Source: JAWWBL01 sp033720975
GTDB taxonomy: Bacteria > Actinomycetota > Acidimicrobiia > Spongiisociales > ZC4RG35
Direction: 5' to 3'
DNA: 6,929 nt
NCBI GenBank assembly: GCA_033720975.1
Contig: JAWWBL010000090.1
Location: forward strand, 1 to 6,929
Part shown: positions 1 to 5,606 of the stretch, piece by piece
How the letters are laid out: each line of letters opens with the position of its first letter
Numbering within the stretch: position 1 is the stretch's first letter
The notes under the pieces: model-generated
Databases searched by the model: none
Told to the model about the DNA's origin: nothing
The model's input: only the letters and a program-made list of their open reading frames with translations
Made by a program: the position numbers and the translations under genes

Positions 1-546
1 ATCGGGCTCGGTGGAGTGATGGGGTCCATCATCGGTGCGTCCTTGATGCATCGGTTCTCTCCCCGCACCCTGACGATCGTCTTCGGGTTCGTCATCCTGG
101 CTGCGGCGGTTCGGATGATCAGCGGGGCCAGCCCACTGCCGGGAGCAACCAACTTCGACGAGACCGTTCTAATCATTCTGGCGGTAGCTATCGGGCTCGT
201 TGCGGGAACGTTTGCCGGAATCGCGGGTGTCGGCGGCGGAATCGTCATCGTTCCATCTGCCGTGTTCTTTCTCGGGCTCGCGCAGCACGAAGCGCAAGGG
301 ACCTCTCTGGTCGGAGTGATCTTCACCTCCCTGTCCGGGACGATTGTCAACCTGAGAAACCAGCGAGTCCGTCTGGCAGACGGACTCGCTGTGGGTGTGG
401 GAGGAATGGCCGGCTCTTTGATCGGCTCACGCTTTGCGTTGGGAGTCGACGGCCGGACTCTGTCTTTTACCTTCGGCTTGCTCGTGCTCTTCGTCGCACT
501 GAGGACTCTCTACCGGGGGTTCCAGGCGCAACCTGCCGCTGCCTAG
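1..546 (+). CDS. TauE/SafE-family membrane exporter, C-terminal part (5' end outside window)
   Basis: Integral inner-membrane transporter of the TauE/SafE (sulfite/anion exporter) superfamily. The frame is already open at base 1, so the start lies upstream; 181 residues are visible, against roughly 240-300 for a full protein. The visible part begins in the end of the first repeat (GSIIGASL, then a basic loop HRFSPRTL and a helix around residues 25-42). After a short loop comes the second repeat: a helix near 55-72, the glycine-rich signature AGVGGG at 75-80 followed by VP, and the GTSL motif near 100-103. Two further helices and a basic C-terminal tail follow. The two-repeat glycine-rich layout is typical of the family; the substrate (sulfite, sulfonates or another anion) cannot be read from it. 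A GTG and an ATG occur at 16 and 19, but the homology continues upstream of them, so they are not the start. Its stop shares the tetranucleotide CTAG with the convergent gene. The coding sequence contains a 14-bp perfect hairpin at 361-391. Confidence 0.88.
   Translation: MGLGGVMGSIIGASLMHRFSPRTLTIVFGFVILAAAVRMISGASPLPGATNFDETVLIILAVAIGLVAGTFAGIAGVGGGIVIVPSAVFFLGLAQHEAQGTSLVGVIFTSLSGTIVNLRNQRVRLADGLAVGVGGMAGSLIGSRFALGVDGRTLSFTFGLLVLFVALRTLYRGFQAQPAAA
361..391. repeat. 14-bp perfect inverted repeat with 3-nt loop inside the exporter gene
   Basis: The left arm CAGCGAGTCCGTCT (361-374) is the exact reverse complement of the right arm AGACGGACTCGCTG (378-391), with a GGC loop. It lies in frame in the TauE/SafE gene and encodes QRVRLADGLAV, in the loop and helix start of the second repeat. 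No T-run follows, so it does not resemble an intrinsic terminator. Function is unknown; it may be an mRNA hairpin, a protein-binding site, or chance. Confidence 0.9.
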
Positions 547-755
547 TCATCCGGATTTTGTCGCGTCTTGGCGAGCGCTGGGACCAAGATCGCAATCCCG
601 ACGGCCACCAGGACCGCCGGCCAGATCCAATTGGCGATGTCTCCGATGTTCTCGAAGATCTCAATCGGTGTCCCCGGGACGAGAAACCACAGGCCAACCG
701 CAGCAAAGAGAATCCCAGCGACGAAGGAGACTCCGTCGAATTCGTGTCTTTTCAT
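543..755 (-). CDS. Small two-helix membrane protein, LiaI/LiaF-like TM type (DUF5668-like)
   Basis: A 70-residue protein with a short charged N-terminus (MKRHEFDG), a first transmembrane helix at about residues 10-27, a linker containing PGTPIEIFENIGD, a Trp-Pro pair at 45-46, and a second helix at about 44-60. It ends in a polar tail (KTRQNPDD). The 'helix, loop, W-P, helix' pattern resembles the LiaI/LiaF-type TM1 domain (formerly DUF5668) found alone or at the N-terminus of LiaF proteins. That assignment rests on pattern recognition, not a search. The ATG is supported by AAGGAGAG at 769-762, six bases upstream. It follows the PspC-LiaF gene on the same strand with a 12-base gap, so the two are very likely co-transcribed and translationally coupled. 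A role as a small partner in envelope stress sensing is inferred from this context. Its stop overlaps the stop of the convergent exporter gene. Confidence 0.8.
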   Translation of the reverse strand: MKRHEFDGVSFVAGILFAAVGLWFLVPGTPIEIFENIGDIANWIWPAVLVAVGIAILVPALAKTRQNPDD

Positions 756-761
756 GCTCTG

Positions 762-770
762 CTCTCCTTA
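762..770 (-). promoter_or_regulatory. Strong Shine-Dalgarno overlapping the upstream stop codon
   Basis: On the minus strand AAGGAGAG (769-762) sits six bases before the ATG of the 70-residue protein. Its first two A residues are also the last two bases of the TAA stop (770-768) of the PspC-LiaF gene. This fixes the start of the small protein and suggests translational coupling. Confidence 0.75.
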
Positions 771-1928
771 GTTGTCTGCGTCTATGTCGATGGCTCCGAC
801 GTCCACGTGAACGTCGAGGATCACGTTTCCGAGGTCTCCCGGCTCGTCGAATGTGAGGCTCGGGTTTCCGACTCCCGATGAGCTGCGGCCATCGGCCGAG
901 ACCCTGCCCACGTCGACTGAAGCCATTCCCGTTATGCCGACCGCGTTCGGAATCCGAATCTCGAGGTTTCCAGCGTCGACTGTGGCCGACAATCTCACCG
1001 TCTGTCCATTCCAGTCGAGCTCGGTGAGGTCGATGACCATGTTTCCGATATCGATCGTGTAGTGCTCTGCTATCTCTGTGAACGTCTGGGGCTGGTGCTC
1101 CACGTCGAAGCCGTCTCCTCCCCAGTCGAGCTCAAATGCAGGCGAGAACAAGAGAGTGGGAACGATTATCACACCGAGCAAAATGAGCCAGCGCGCCCGT
1201 CCCCATATCGACCCGATGATGAGCCCCAGACCCAAAATCGTGACTGCCAGCGCGACATAATGTCTCGGTTCTGCCTGGATCGGGACCATCGCCATGTTGC
1301 TCAACACCGCGAGGACGCCCACTCCGAGGATCAAGAGCCCGATGGTCATTCGGCCCAGAACCGACTTTGGACCTGCCGGTGTCGGCCGAGCCGGCTGGCT
1401 GGATTGGTTCTCTTCACCGGCGGGGGAGTCGCCGGAGACAACCGGGGCAGTAGATTTCTCATCTGACGTCATACGTTGAACTCCCTCCTTGTCGTCTTCG
1501 GACTTCATGCCCGGGATGTCCAGCTTGCCCGTGTACAGCAAGACTCCGATCAGCAGCAGTCCCGAAGCCCAGAGGACACCCGAGGACACAAATGTGATCG
1601 CATCCAGGAGGATTGCAGCCGCGATGAAGACCAGGACTATGCCCAGCCATGCCTTTGGTTTCGATGCACCGCCTAGGAGCCTCTGAGCAGGAGCCTCCGC
1701 TTCATCCTCCGATCTGATGAGCAGCCATCCCGCCGCGTAGAGAGCAACTCCCAGACCCTCCGCAAAGCAGAGGAGAACGAAGAGCACCCTGACAACCCAA
1801 AGAGGTATGTCGTACCTGTTGGCGAGGGCTAGCGAGACGCCGGCCAAAACCCTCCCTTCGAGAGGGCGGACCAGCTCTTTGGCATCAGGCGGGGACGCCT
1901 GAGCGGTTGTGTCGTTTGTCTGTTCCAT
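768..1928 (-). CDS. PspC-domain membrane protein with C-terminal LiaF-like beta domain
   Basis: A 386-residue membrane protein. Residues 1-17 are polar. Residues 18-73 form a PspC domain: RPLEGRVLAGVSLALANRYDI, then the helix WVVRVLFVLLCFAEGLGVALYAAGWLLI. Two further helices lie at about 93-113 and 115-132. A long charged, probably disordered linker (141-188, rich in E, D, S and P) follows, then three more helices (about 192-212, 223-242 and 245-262). The C-terminal domain from about 264 to 386 is rich in beta strands and carries the repeated D-x-G-x-x-x-I/V pattern (IDIGNMVIDLTELDW, VDAGNLEIRIP, VDVGAIDIDAD) typical of the LiaF C-terminal/DUF2154-type fold. LiaF proteins act as membrane modulators of LiaS-type kinases; an analogous role towards the divergent PspC kinase is inferred. 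The ATG at 1928 is preferred over an in-frame ATG at 2006: the PspC domain starts just after it, and the extra 26 residues are low-complexity and overlap the inverted repeats of the divergent region. Its Shine-Dalgarno is weak (a G-run). The 70-residue protein follows it in the operon. Confidence 0.87.
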   Translation of the reverse strand: MEQTNDTTAQASPPDAKELVRPLEGRVLAGVSLALANRYDIPLWVVRVLFVLLCFAEGLGVALYAAGWLLIRSEDEAEAPAQRLLGGASKPKAWLGIVLVFIAAAILLDAITFVSSGVLWASGLLLIGVLLYTGKLDIPGMKSEDDKEGVQRMTSDEKSTAPVVSGDSPAGEENQSSQPARPTPAGPKSVLGRMTIGLLILGVGVLAVLSNMAMVPIQAEPRHYVALAVTILGLGLIIGSIWGRARWLILLGVIIVPTLLFSPAFELDWGGDGFDVEHQPQTFTEIAEHYTIDIGNMVIDLTELDWNGQTVRLSATVDAGNLEIRIPNAVGITGMASVDVGRVSADGRSSSGVGNPSLTFDEPGDLGNVILDVHVDVGAIDIDADN

Positions 1929-2047
1929 GCCCCCAATTGGGCCACAATCCGGGTCGTGTTGGTATTGGGGACCACCCTGAGTGTCCCCGGAGTATCTAGG
2001 GGACATCCCCGATTGTGGTTCTCAGGGAGCGGAGCCATCATTCGGTT
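1929..2047. promoter_or_regulatory. Divergent promoter/operator region with nested inverted repeats
   Basis: The only sizeable non-coding stretch, lying between the divergent PspC-LiaF and PspC-kinase operons. It holds three GGGGAC boxes in alternating orientation at 1967-1972 (+), 1983-1988 (as GTCCCC) and 1999-2004 (+), each starting exactly 16 bases after the last. The second and third extend to the perfect repeat TGTCCCC (1982-1988) / GGGGACA (1999-2005). GGGGA and TCCCC also form a palindrome at 1999-2010. An outer pair, CCACAATC (1942-1949) and GATTGTGG (2011-2018), brackets the set. A CCCAATTGGG palindrome is at 1932-1941. No convincing -35/-10 pair was found on either strand. Binding by the adjacent LuxR-type regulator is inference. 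Confidence 0.6.
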
Positions 2048-3217
2048 GTGGCCTCACAACCCGCTGTCGATTTCTCCCGCCGTGAAAGCAATCGCATGGT
2101 GGCCGGTGTCGCCGGAGGAATCGCCGATTCACTTGGTGTCCCCGACGGTTACGTCAGGGCTGCCTTCCTCACCTTGGCCACCGTTTGGGGGTTGGGAGTC
2201 GTTCTCTATGCCGTTCTGTGGATCGTTCGGCTCGACCGTGTCGAGGATCGAGAACCGGCCACCATCGAGCCCAACCAGCAGCTCGGTTTGGCATTCGGGT
2301 TTCTCGGCCTGATGACCTTGATGGCTGTCCTCGGCTGGTGGCCGAACCCAGCTCTGGTACTCACAGCGGGTGGCCTGGCATTCGGAACGGCGGCGTTGAC
2401 CGATGCCTCCAAACCAGGGCCTCTGGCGGCTCTGCTCGATCCCAATGTCGAGACGGCATCAAGGATTCGACTGGTTGTCGGAGCGGGGCTTCTGATTGCG
2501 GGTCTGACGATGTTCGGGTCCACAGTCGGCGAGGTGTTCGAAGTGGGGATCGTGTTCACAGCCGTCGCCCTCACGGGGCTCGGCATATTCATCGCTCTCG
2601 GTCCGTGGGTGAGGAGACTGTTGTCGGATCTGGGTGAGGAGCGCGCCGAGCGGGCACGACAGGAGGAACGAGCCGAGATGGCCGCCCATCTCCACGACTC
2701 GGTGCTCCAGACCTTGGCGCTGATTCAACGCAGCGGCGACCCGGCGAGAATGGCGATTCTCGCCCGGCATCAGGAGTCGGAGCTGCGGGATTGGCTGTAC
2801 GGTTCGTCACCGCTCGATGGTGCGGATCTGACCTCCACCGCCCTCAAATCGGCGGCGGCGAGGGTCGAAGAGGCCCATCAAGTCCCGATCGAGGTCGTGA
2901 CTGTTGGGGACCATCCCTTCGGTGGCCCTTCCACCGCCCTGGTAGGAGCGGCATCGGAGGCGATGGTCAACGCGGCGAAGCACTCGGGTGCCGACCAAGT
3001 TTCGCTCTACTTCGAGGCTGAGCCCGCCGAGCTCGTTGTCTACGTCACCGACCAGGGTCGGGGCTTCGATACCTCGGCCGAGCAGTTCCAGGGCAAAGGG
3101 ATCGATAACTCGATCAAGTCGAGAATCGAGAGAGCCGGCGGCACTGTCGAGATCGTCAGCGAGCCGGGGGAAGGGACCGAGGTAGTGCTCAAGGTCCCCA
3201 AGGAGACGGATAAGTGA
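2048..3217 (+). CDS. PspC-domain sensor histidine kinase (HisKA_3/HATPase)
   Basis: A 389-residue membrane sensor kinase. The N-terminal PspC domain covers residues 10-62 (SRRESNRMVAGVAGGIADSLGV, then the helix ending WGLGVVLYAVLWIV). Further helices lie at about 79-97, 101-117, 140-157 and 165-188. A charged coiled stretch (GEERAERARQEERAEM) leads to the HisKA_3 H-box AAHLHDSVLQTLALI, with the predicted phospho-acceptor His216 followed by Asp217. The QESELRDWLYG segment is characteristic of PspC-type NarL-class kinases. The ATP-binding domain has an N box (EAMVNAAKHSG, Asn308), a G1 box (DQGRGFD, Asp335), a G2 box (GKGI at 349-352) and a final GEGTEVVLKVP strand. All residues needed for activity appear present. 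This architecture matches the actinobacterial PspC-kinase/LuxR systems such as Streptomyces MacS. The GTG at 2048 is preferred. A GTG at 2015 would add 11 residues but lies inside an inverted-repeat arm; an ATG at 2096 would cut the PspC domain. GGAG occurs 13 bases upstream, a longish spacing. The stop overlaps the response-regulator start. Confidence 0.92.
   Translation: MASQPAVDFSRRESNRMVAGVAGGIADSLGVPDGYVRAAFLTLATVWGLGVVLYAVLWIVRLDRVEDREPATIEPNQQLGLAFGFLGLMTLMAVLGWWPNPALVLTAGGLAFGTAALTDASKPGPLAALLDPNVETASRIRLVVGAGLLIAGLTMFGSTVGEVFEVGIVFTAVALTGLGIFIALGPWVRRLLSDLGEERAERARQEERAEMAAHLHDSVLQTLALIQRSGDPARMAILARHQESELRDWLYGSSPLDGADLTSTALKSAAARVEEAHQVPIEVVTVGDHPFGGPSTALVGAASEAMVNAAKHSGADQVSLYFEAEPAELVVYVTDQGRGFDTSAEQFQGKGIDNSIKSRIERAGGTVEIVSEPGEGTEVVLKVPKETDK
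3200..3205 (+). promoter_or_regulatory. Shine-Dalgarno for the response regulator
   Basis: AAGGAG lies inside the last codons of the kinase, eight bases before the GTG at 3214. It supports that GTG as the start, even though it overlaps the kinase stop in the sequence GTGA, and implies coupled translation of the two-component pair. Confidence 0.75.
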
Positions 3218-3849
3218 GCCTCAAGGTCTATCTCGTCGACGATCACCAGCTGTTCCTCTCAGGTGTCAGGACTGAGCTGGAGGCTGAATTCCGAATAGTC
3301 GGGACCGCACACGATGTGGACACCGCAATCAGTGAGATCAGGGGTTTGAACCCCGATGTCGTGTTGGTGGACGTCCACATGCCGGACGGAGGGGGTGTCG
3401 CCGTCGTCGAGGGTGTCACCGAGGTCGCTCCCGATGTGAAGTTCCTGGCGTTATCGGTTTCCGATAGCGCCGAGGACGTCATCGCCATGATCCGGGCCGG
3501 GGCGAGGGGATATGTGACCAAGACCATCGACGCCGAAGGCTTGGCTGATGCCGTGCGGCGGGTGAGTGCGGGTGATGCCGTGTTCTCCCCGAGGCTCGCA
3601 GGGTTCGTCCTGGACGCTTTCGCCGGGGCCATCCCGTCGGACGAGGACCCCGAGTTGGATCAGCTCACTTCTAGGGAGAAAGACGTCCTACGCCTCATCG
3701 CCCGGGGTTTCGCCTACAAGCAGGTGGCACGCAAGCTGGAGATCTCCATCAAGACGGTCGAAACTCACGTCTCATCGGTCCTCCGCAAGCTCCAACTCTC
3801 CAATCGTCACGAGTTGGCCCGCTGGGCGAGCAAGCGGAGAATCGTTTAG
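3214..3849 (+). CDS. NarL/LuxR-family response regulator (partner of the PspC kinase)
   Basis: A 211-residue cytoplasmic DNA-binding regulator, normal length for the NarL/LiaR family. The receiver domain (about 4-120) has the acidic pair Asp9-Asp10, the predicted phosphorylated Asp53 in VLVDVHMPDGGG, Ser81 at the conserved Thr/Ser position (LALSVSD), and Lys103 in GYVTKTID. A linker with SDEDPE leads to a LuxR-type helix-turn-helix at about 149-206: LTSREKDVLRLIARGFAYKQVARKL, with the recognition helix in SIKTVETHVSSVLRKL. It should be phosphorylated by the kinase encoded just upstream, given the 4-base GTGA overlap and strong internal ribosome site. Likely targets are the divergent operons, as in LiaR and MacR systems; this is inference. 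Codons 79-86 lie in an 11-bp hairpin (3447-3471) that includes a TTA leucine codon. The stop is four bases from that of the convergent amidohydrolase gene. Confidence 0.94.
   Translation: MSLKVYLVDDHQLFLSGVRTELEAEFRIVGTAHDVDTAISEIRGLNPDVVLVDVHMPDGGGVAVVEGVTEVAPDVKFLALSVSDSAEDVIAMIRAGARGYVTKTIDAEGLADAVRRVSAGDAVFSPRLAGFVLDAFAGAIPSDEDPELDQLTSREKDVLRLIARGFAYKQVARKLEISIKTVETHVSSVLRKLQLSNRHELARWASKRRIV
3447..3471 (+). repeat. 11-bp imperfect hairpin inside the response-regulator gene
   Basis: GGCGTTATCGG (3447-3457) pairs with CCGATAGCGCC (3461-3471) around a TTT loop, with one G-T wobble. It is in frame, encodes ALSVSDSA around the conserved Ser81, and contains a TTA codon at 3451-3453. It has no T-run and is not a terminator. 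Chance is a reasonable explanation. Confidence 0.7.
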
Positions 3850-3853
3850 AGCC

Positions 3854-5080
3854 CTATCCCTTTTGCCTGACCCCGTTCTTGAAGACGTGGGTGATGTTAT
3901 CGGCGGACGCCAGGGTGGTGATATCAGTCGTGGGGTCCCCATCGACGCATATCACGTCGGCGTCCTTTCCCTCCTCGAGCAGCCCCGAGTTCGGTGCCTG
4001 CGGACCAAGGGTGTCGGGGCCGTTGGCGGTCGCAGCTTCGATCGCCTGGAGTGGTGTCATGCCGCAGGCGGTCAGAAGCTCCAACTCCTCTGCGTTGCGG
4101 CCCCAAAGGCCGGTTGCCCAGATGTCGGTGCCGAGGGCAATCTTGACGCCCTTTTCAATGGCGAGGCTGATCGCGTTGGCGTGGTGCCTGGACGCCACCT
4201 CCATTTTCTTCTTGGCGTATTCAGGCATTCCCTTCTCTTCGCCTTCTCTGGTGAGGAAGGCAATGATGAAACGGGTCGGAACCAGTATCGCCTCGCCTTC
4301 GATCATGGCGTCCGCAGCCTCTTCATCGAGGTAGGTTCCGTGCTCGATCGTCTTCACGCCGGCTTCCAGCGCGTTCATGATTCCCCGCTTGCCGTGACAG
4401 TGGGCACCGACGAGTCGCTCCATCCTGGTGGCTTCATCGACGATCGCCTGCAACTCCTCGATGGAGAATTGGGGGAGATGTGGGTCATCCATCTCCGACA
4501 TCACTCCGCCTGACGCATGAACCTTGATCACCTTCGCTCCCAGGCGGAGCATTCGACGTACCCCGGCCCGGCACTCGTCGGGGCCGTCGACGATGTTGTC
4601 CTCGCCGAAGGCCCTGATGTGGGCGGCCCGAGCCGCTCCAAGATCGATGCTGTGAGCGTCGCCATGGCCAGCTGTCGTCGACAACATGGATCCGCTGGCG
4701 TAGACGCTGGGCCCCCGGACCTGACCCTCTTCGACCGCCCTCCCCAGGAACGTCCCAAGGCCCCCCATCTCGCGCACGGACGTGAAGCCCGCGTCCAAAA
4801 CCCGACCCGCATCCGCGGTGACACGCATCGATGCCAGTTGAGGGCGGACGCGTATGAACTCCCCGAAGTCGGCCTTGTAGATACCGGTGAAGTGCCCGTG
4901 GCACTCCCACATCCCCGGCATCACGGTGCTGGTCGTCACAGTCTCGGCTTGGTTGGTGCCCGGCGCCCCCGCGGATGGGCCTGCGTAGGAGATCACGCCA
5001 TCGTCGATAATCACGGTTCCTTCATCGATGACGTCGCCGCGTCCGGGGATCAGCCGGTCGGCCTCGATTCTGACGGTCAT
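3854..5080 (-). CDS. Metal-dependent amidohydrolase (imidazolonepropionase/prolidase-like)
   Basis: A 408-residue cytoplasmic enzyme of the amidohydrolase superfamily with no signal peptide. N- and C-terminal beta-sandwich parts (GTVIIDDGVISYAG near 21-34; GLLEEGKDADVICVDGDP near 366-383) flank a metal-binding TIM barrel. Predicted metal ligands are His61 and His63 (ECHGHF), a probably carboxylated Lys186 (KVIKVHASGG), His227 (GAHCHG) and His247 (TIEHGTY). Asp319 (LGTDIW) is the catalytic aspartate. The TAGHGD motif near 136-141 is also usual in the prolidase/imidazolonepropionase-like subgroup with a binuclear centre. Those enzymes hydrolyse C-N bonds in dipeptides, N-acyl amino acids or cyclic amides; the substrate here cannot be told. 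The ATG at 5080 shares one base with the stop of the upstream LiaF-domain gene (TGATG), and a GAGG lies about ten bases upstream. The two are therefore an operon, although a functional link is not obvious. Length and active site look intact. Confidence 0.92.
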   Translation of the reverse strand: MTVRIEADRLIPGRGDVIDEGTVIIDDGVISYAGPSAGAPGTNQAETVTTSTVMPGMWECHGHFTGIYKADFGEFIRVRPQLASMRVTADAGRVLDAGFTSVREMGGLGTFLGRAVEEGQVRGPSVYASGSMLSTTAGHGDAHSIDLGAARAAHIRAFGEDNIVDGPDECRAGVRRMLRLGAKVIKVHASGGVMSEMDDPHLPQFSIEELQAIVDEATRMERLVGAHCHGKRGIMNALEAGVKTIEHGTYLDEEAADAMIEGEAILVPTRFIIAFLTREGEEKGMPEYAKKKMEVASRHHANAISLAIEKGVKIALGTDIWATGLWGRNAEELELLTACGMTPLQAIEAATANGPDTLGPQAPNSGLLEEGKDADVICVDGDPTTDITTLASADNITHVFKNGVRQKG

Positions 5081-5538
5081 CAGGCGACAGCCTCGAGGGA
5101 GGATTTGGTGACTATCTGAACGCCACCCAGCGCGATCGTCCCTCGCAGGTTGACGTTGGGCACGTCCTCGTCCGCCGTCGTCCGGGTGCTGTCATCGAGC
5201 CCCCCGGCGAAGATCGTCGTGTTGTTACGGACTCTCCAGCCCTCGGGCACGATGAGCTGGAGGCCACCCATGACGATCATGACATCGAGGTCGACGCCCG
5301 TAGGCGATGGTGTTGCCTTGCGAAGGTCGATCATCACCCCGCCGAACATCGAGAGAACCTTTCCGCCGTAGAACGGGTCGGCTGTGGAGATCAGCTCTTT
5401 GCCTTCGAAGATGGCGACGAGGTCGATCTCTTCGGTTTCGGGCCCGGCGTTCGACTCGAGCATGAATTTCGCCACCAAAGCGGCACCGAACGCAGCGAGC
5501 AGAGCGAACCGGACCGCTCTGAAGATTGCTTTGAACAT
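5080..5538 (-). CDS. Single-pass membrane protein with LiaF-like C-terminal beta domain
   Basis: A 152-residue protein with a basic N-terminus (MFKAIFRAVR) and one hydrophobic helix at about 11-27, predicted to anchor it with the N-terminus inside. An acidic linker (about 28-45) follows, then a beta-rich domain. That domain repeats a Gly-Gly-hydrophobic strand motif: FGGVMIDLRKA (65-75), MGGLQLIVPEGWRV (90-103), AGGLDD (111-116) and LGGVQIV (137-143). This series, with the V-P-E/P-G-W-x-V turn, is the pattern of the LiaF C-terminal/cell-wall-active antibiotic response domain. The four-helix N-terminal part of classical LiaF is missing, so this is a short LiaF variant. A role in envelope-stress signalling is inferred from the family and from the nearby kinase operon. 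No strong Shine-Dalgarno precedes the ATG; there is only a weak GGGC. It is translationally coupled to the amidohydrolase gene and divergent from the DUF547 gene. Confidence 0.82.
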   Translation of the reverse strand: MFKAIFRAVRFALLAAFGAALVAKFMLESNAGPETEEIDLVAIFEGKELISTADPFYGGKVLSMFGGVMIDLRKATPSPTGVDLDVMIVMGGLQLIVPEGWRVRNNTTIFAGGLDDSTRTTADEDVPNVNLRGTIALGGVQIVTKSSLEAVA

Positions 5539-5606
5539 GGGTTGCCCAGACTAGGCGCGCATCGAAAGGGGGGAAGGCGGCGGGGTTCTGCAGGGTTCCA
5601 GACTGC
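5539..5606. promoter_or_regulatory. Short divergent intergenic region
   Basis: These 68 bases separate the divergent LiaF-domain and DUF547 genes and so must hold, or overlap, promoters for both. It contains a GGGTTGCCC mini-hairpin at 5539-5547 and a CCAGACT direct repeat (5546-5552 and 5598-5604). No clear -35/-10 elements were recognised. Confidence 0.4.

Noticed and set aside
1062..1466. Plus-strand open frame of 134 codons within the PspC-LiaF gene
   Set aside because: It is antisense to predicted membrane helices and the charged linker; the translation is polar and repetitive, without a motif.
1932..1941. CCCAATTGGG palindrome as an independent operator
   Set aside because: A 10-bp perfect palindrome directly before the start codon could be a site, but it is short and may simply be part of the weak ribosome-binding region, so it is described only within the divergent region.
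1929..2006. ATG at 2006 as the start of the PspC-LiaF protein
   Set aside because: The extra 26 residues are low in structure, no Shine-Dalgarno precedes it, and it would put the operator-like repeats inside the coding sequence. The ATG at 1928 lies just before the PspC domain.
2015..2047. GTG at 2015 as the start of the kinase
   Set aside because: It lies within the GATTGTGG inverted-repeat arm and has no ribosome site. The GTG at 2048 has GGAG upstream and retains the whole PspC domain. It is not fully excluded.
3850..3880. Intrinsic terminator between the response regulator and the amidohydrolase
   Set aside because: Only four bases separate the stops, and no GC-rich stem followed by a T-run was found on either strand. 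The short TTTT near 3861 lacks a stem.
3566..4513. Long plus-strand open frame (315 codons) running from the response regulator into the amidohydrolase region
   Set aside because: It overlaps the response regulator out of frame and the amidohydrolase antisense. Its translation is rich in R, S and G with no domain pattern, whereas both overlapped genes have full family motifs.
4517..5119. Plus-strand open frame of 200 codons antisense to the amidohydrolase
   Set aside because: It is a GC-bias shadow of a clear enzyme gene, with no recognisable domain or hydrophobic pattern and no ribosome site I could support.
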